Shown piece after piece: positions 4,158 through 6,749 of a stretch of 6,749 nucleotides of DNA. A model generated the notes under the pieces. It was not told the DNA's origin, searched no databases, and was given only the letters and a program-made list of their open reading frames with translations. Numbering within the stretch: the stretch's first letter is position 1; every line of letters starts with the position of its first letter. A program made the translations under genes and the position numbers. Location: assembly GCA_005793295.1 (NCBI GenBank), contig SXSX01000249.1, positions 1 to 6,749 on the forward strand, read 5' to 3'. This DNA is from Burkholderiales bacterium (GTDB taxonomy: Bacteria > Pseudomonadota > Gammaproteobacteria > Burkholderiales > Burkholderiaceae_C).

Positions 4158-6749
4158 TCATCCAACCCACTTGCGGGCGTTGTGCCACAAGTGCATCCAA
4201 GGGCTTGCAGCGTTGGGATCTAAGGGCGACCAGCTCATCTGAATGGAGCGAAACACGCGCTCGGGGTGCGGCATCATCGCTGTGAAGCGGCCGTCGGCCG
4301 TGGTGACCGCCGTTAAGCCGCCGGGGCTGCCGTTGGGGTTGTAGGGATAGGCTTCGGTGGCTGCGCCTGTGTTGTCTACAAAGCGCATCGCAGCGATGGC
4401 TTTGCTGGCGTCGCCGCGGTGTTGGAAATTGGCAAAGCCTTCGCCGTGGGCCACAGCAATCGGCAAGCGTGCGCCGGCCATGTCTTGTAAAAACAGCGAG
4501 GGCGATGGCAAGACTTCGACCATGGAGAAACGGGCTTCAAAGCGCTCGCTTTGGTTGGTGGTAAACCGAGGCCAATGTTCTGCGCCGGGAATAATGTCGG
4601 CCAACTCTGCGAACATTTGGCAGCCGTTACATACCCCCAAACCAAAAGTATCTTTGCGGCCAAAGAATCCTTGGAACTGGTCGGCTAAGGCGGAGTTAAA
4701 CGTAATCGACCGGGCCCAGCCGATACCCGCGCCCAAAGTATCGCCATAGCTAAAGCCGCCACACGCAACCACGCCTTGAAAATCAGCCAGCTTCGCGCGG
4801 CCGCTTTGCAAGTCGGTCATGTGCACATCAAAGGACTCAAAGCCCGCTTGGTCAAACGCATACGCCATCTCTAAGTGGGAGTTCACGCCCTGCTCACGCA
4901 AGACGGCGACCTTGGGTCGGTGCAACATCAAGGCCGGTGCGCTTAAAACGCTCAAAGCGCTCAAAGGTTTTGGAATATGAAAATGTAAACCCGGATCGCT
5001 TAGCGCACCAACACTTGTGTGCTCAGCGTCCGCACACGCGGGGTTGTCGCGCTGTTGGCAAATTTTCCAACTCACGCTGTCCCACACCTGGTGCAAATCG
5101 GCCAAGGCGGCCTTGAAAATCGGCTTGGCGTCGCGCCAAATTTGCAACTCGGGGCTGGCTTGGGTTTTACCAATGACATGGCTGTGTTTTGACAAGCCAT
5201 GGGTGCGCAGGGTTTGCATGACCGCGTTGCGGTCTCCGGTTCGAATTTGCAACACCACGCCCAACTCTTCGTTGAACAAGGCTTTGAGCGATAACTCATT
5301 GCGCCGGCCGCTCACTTGGCCCGCCCAGTTTTTGCTGTCACCGACATCCATTCGGCTATCCGTTACGCCGTCGCCTTCGGTCACCAGCATGTCGATATTG
5401 AGCGCCACGCCGACCCGGCCCGCAAACGCCATTTCAGCCACCGCAGCCACCAAGCCGCCGTCGCTGCGGTCGTGGTCGGCCAGAATTTTTTTCTCTGTTC
5501 GCAGGGCGTTAACGGCATCGACCAAAGCCACCAAGTCGTGGGCTACATCCAAATCAGGAACCTGGTCGCCGACTTGGTTGAGGGTTTGGGCCAAGATGCT
5601 GGTCGCCATGCGGTTTTTTCCGTGGCCTAGGTCCACCAGCACCAGCGTGGTGTCTTCGCCCGATTGCAATTGCGGGGTCAAGGTGCCACGCACATCGGCC
5701 AAGCTTGCAAACGCGCTCACGATCAAAGACACCGGCGAAGTAACTTTTTTGGCTCCGTCGCCAGATTGCCATTGGGTTCGCATTGACAGCGAGTCTTTGC
5801 CCACGGGAATAGACACACCCAAGGCCGGGCAAAGTTCCAAGCCCACGGCTTTGACCGTTGCGTAAAGCGCTGCGTCTTCGCCCGGCTCGCCGCAAGCGGC
5901 CATCCAATTGGCAGAAAGCTTTACTCGGGACAGCTCTATCGGCGCGGCCAGCAAGTTGGTAATCGCCTCCGCCACCGCCATACGGCCTGAAGCTGGCGCG
6001 TTCACCGAGGCCAAGGGCGTGCGCTCGCCCATGGACATGGCCTCACCCGCAAAGCCTTTGAAATCTGCCAAAGTGACAGCGCAGTCGGCCACAGGCACTT
6101 GCCAAGGCCCAACCATTTGGTCACGGTGGGTTAATCCGCCAACCGTGCGGTCGCCAATGGTGATCAAGAAACGTTTTGACGCGACTGTGGGGTGCGCTAA
6201 GACTTGGATCACGGCTTGTTCTAAAACCACGTCGGTTAAATCCAGTGGCGCAAATTCGCGGTGTATGGTGCTGACGTCGCGGTGCATCTTGGGCGGCTTG
6301 CCGAGCAAGACGTTCATCGGCATATCCACCGGCGACTGTTCCACACTATCAGCCAAGACCAGTTGGCGTTCTTCGGTAGCCACACCGACTACCGCAAACG
6401 GGCAGCGCTCGCGCTCGCACAGCGCCGTAAACAGCGCCAAGGACTCTGGCGCAATCGCCAAGACGTAGCGCTCTTGGCTTTCGTTGCACCAAATTTCTTT
6501 GGGCGCCATGCCGCTTTCTTCTAAGGGCACGGCCCGCAGGTCAAACCGAGCACCGCGCCCGGCGTCGTTGGTTAACTCTGGGAAAGCGTTGGAGAGCCCG
6601 CCGGCACCGACATCGTGGATCGCCAAAATGGGATTACCCACCGCGCCTGCCGCTTTGCCTTCCCCCAAGATCCAACACTGGTTAATCACCTCTTGCGCCC
6701 GGCGTTCAATCTCAGGATTGCCGCGTTGAACGGAATCAAAATCTAACTC
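4158..6749 (-). CDS. purL: Phosphoribosylformylglycinamidine synthase PurL, C-terminal 863 residues (partial)
   Basis: PurL makes FGAM from FGAR, glutamine and ATP in de novo purine synthesis. This is the large single-chain form of proteobacteria, about 1,300 residues. The frame is open to the right edge (first codons ELDFDSVQRGNPEIERR), so the gene starts outside the window and the GTG at 6689 is an internal Val. In visible numbering the synthase part carries HDVGAGGLSNA (from 45), GGLTHRDQ (204-211), GERTPLA, IPVGKDSLSM (314-323) and DRSDGGLVAA (427-436). A linker follows, ending near 608. The glutamine amidotransferase domain then runs from RPKVAVLREQGVN to the end, with nucleophile Cys707 in GVCNGCQ (codon 4629-4631) and His828/Glu830 in MMPHPERV (codons 4266-4268 and 4260-4262). 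The triad is complete and no frameshift is seen. It converges on the plus-strand block across the accessory islet. Confidence 0.98.
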   Translation of the reverse strand, partial: ELDFDSVQRGNPEIERRAQEVINQCWILGEGKAAGAVGNPILAIHDVGAGGLSNAFPELTNDAGRGARFDLRAVPLEESGMAPKEIWCNESQERYVLAIAPESLALFTALCERERCPFAVVGVATEERQLVLADSVEQSPVDMPMNVLLGKPPKMHRDVSTIHREFAPLDLTDVVLEQAVIQVLAHPTVASKRFLITIGDRTVGGLTHRDQMVGPWQVPVADCAVTLADFKGFAGEAMSMGERTPLASVNAPASGRMAVAEAITNLLAAPIELSRVKLSANWMAACGEPGEDAALYATVKAVGLELCPALGVSIPVGKDSLSMRTQWQSGDGAKKVTSPVSLIVSAFASLADVRGTLTPQLQSGEDTTLVLVDLGHGKNRMATSILAQTLNQVGDQVPDLDVAHDLVALVDAVNALRTEKKILADHDRSDGGLVAAVAEMAFAGRVGVALNIDMLVTEGDGVTDSRMDVGDSKNWAGQVSGRRNELSLKALFNEELGVVLQIRTGDRNAVMQTLRTHGLSKHSHVIGKTQASPELQIWRDAKPIFKAALADLHQVWDSVSWKICQQRDNPACADAEHTSVGALSDPGLHFHIPKPLSALSVLSAPALMLHRPKVAVLREQGVNSHLEMAYAFDQAGFESFDVHMTDLQSGRAKLADFQGVVACGGFSYGDTLGAGIGWARSITFNSALADQFQGFFGRKDTFGLGVCNGCQMFAELADIIPGAEHWPRFTTNQSERFEARFSMVEVLPSPSLFLQDMAGARLPIAVAHGEGFANFQHRGDASKAIAAMRFVDNTGAATEAYPYNPNGSPGGLTAVTTADGRFTAMMPHPERVFRSIQMSWSPLDPNAASPWMHLWHNARKWVG
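4940..4966 (-). repeat. Three 9-bp tandem units inside the purL linker
   Basis: On the plus strand CGCTCAAAG occurs twice in perfect tandem (4949-4957 and 4958-4966), preceded by a 7/9 copy CGCTTAAAA (4940-4948). In the purL frame the units read Leu-Ser-Ala, Leu-Ser-Val, Leu-Ser-Ala. They lie in the linker just before the amidotransferase domain, where in-frame length change is likely tolerated. Confidence 0.75.

Noticed and set aside
5017..5865. A 282-codon open frame on the plus strand opposite purL
   Set aside because: It is antisense to a clear purL frame with complete family motifs. Its translation shows no recognisable domain and has the composition of a shadow frame in G+C-rich coding DNA. 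The other plus-strand frames at 4357-4749, 5316-5630, 5908-6468 and 6484-6729 were dropped for the same reason.
6687..6689. GTG as the start of purL
   Set aside because: The frame stays open to the window edge with conserved PurL sequence (LDFDSVQRGNPEIERR) upstream, so this is an internal Val.

Overview
The window reads as part of a betaproteobacterial chromosome, most likely Burkholderiales and probably Comamonadaceae-like. The PurL and SelO sequences, the plus-strand order msrB, yciB, bolA, parvulin, and the resemblance of the parvulin to Bordetella Par27 point that way. The assignment comes from recalled family sequences, not from a search. Both ends are cut inside genes: selO has lost its N-terminal half at the left edge, and purL has lost roughly its N-terminal third at the right edge.

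Left block (1-2869, plus strand): a compact housekeeping run of selO (partial), msrB, yciB, bolA and a secreted parvulin peptidyl-prolyl isomerase. msrB/yciB and yciB/bolA share 4-base ATGA stop/start overlaps, so those three genes are almost certainly co-transcribed and translationally coupled. The run ends in a clean intrinsic terminator at 2842-2869. SelO and MsrB are both tied to oxidative stress, YciB to envelope integrity, BolA to Fe-S/redox and envelope physiology, and the parvulin to periplasmic protein folding. The cluster therefore has a loose redox and envelope theme.

Middle block (about 2870-4157, all minus strand): a small accessory islet between the convergent core genes. Read in its own direction it holds an AT-rich stretch with an imperfect inverted repeat, a 67-codon ORF of unknown nature, a type II toxin-antitoxin pair (Phd/YefM-like antitoxin then COG1569-type PIN-domain toxin, overlapping by 11 bases), and the first ~66 codons of a DUF1624-family membrane protein whose 3' part is gone. 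The antitoxin has a consensus TATAAT inside a palindrome, a plausible autoregulatory operator, and an AAGGAG ribosome-binding site that fixes its start at the ATG at 3812. Base composition falls to 26 % G+C over 4041-4140, against 57 % in a counted purL sample (4501-4560).

Right block (4158-6749, minus strand): an intact reading frame for the C-terminal 863 residues of PurL (FGAM synthase), with the glutamine amidotransferase domain and its Cys-His-Glu triad complete. I see no clearly new multi-gene system. The most interesting parts are the toxin-antitoxin islet, its unexplained upstream ORF, and the decayed DUF1624 gene fused to the end of the parvulin terminator.
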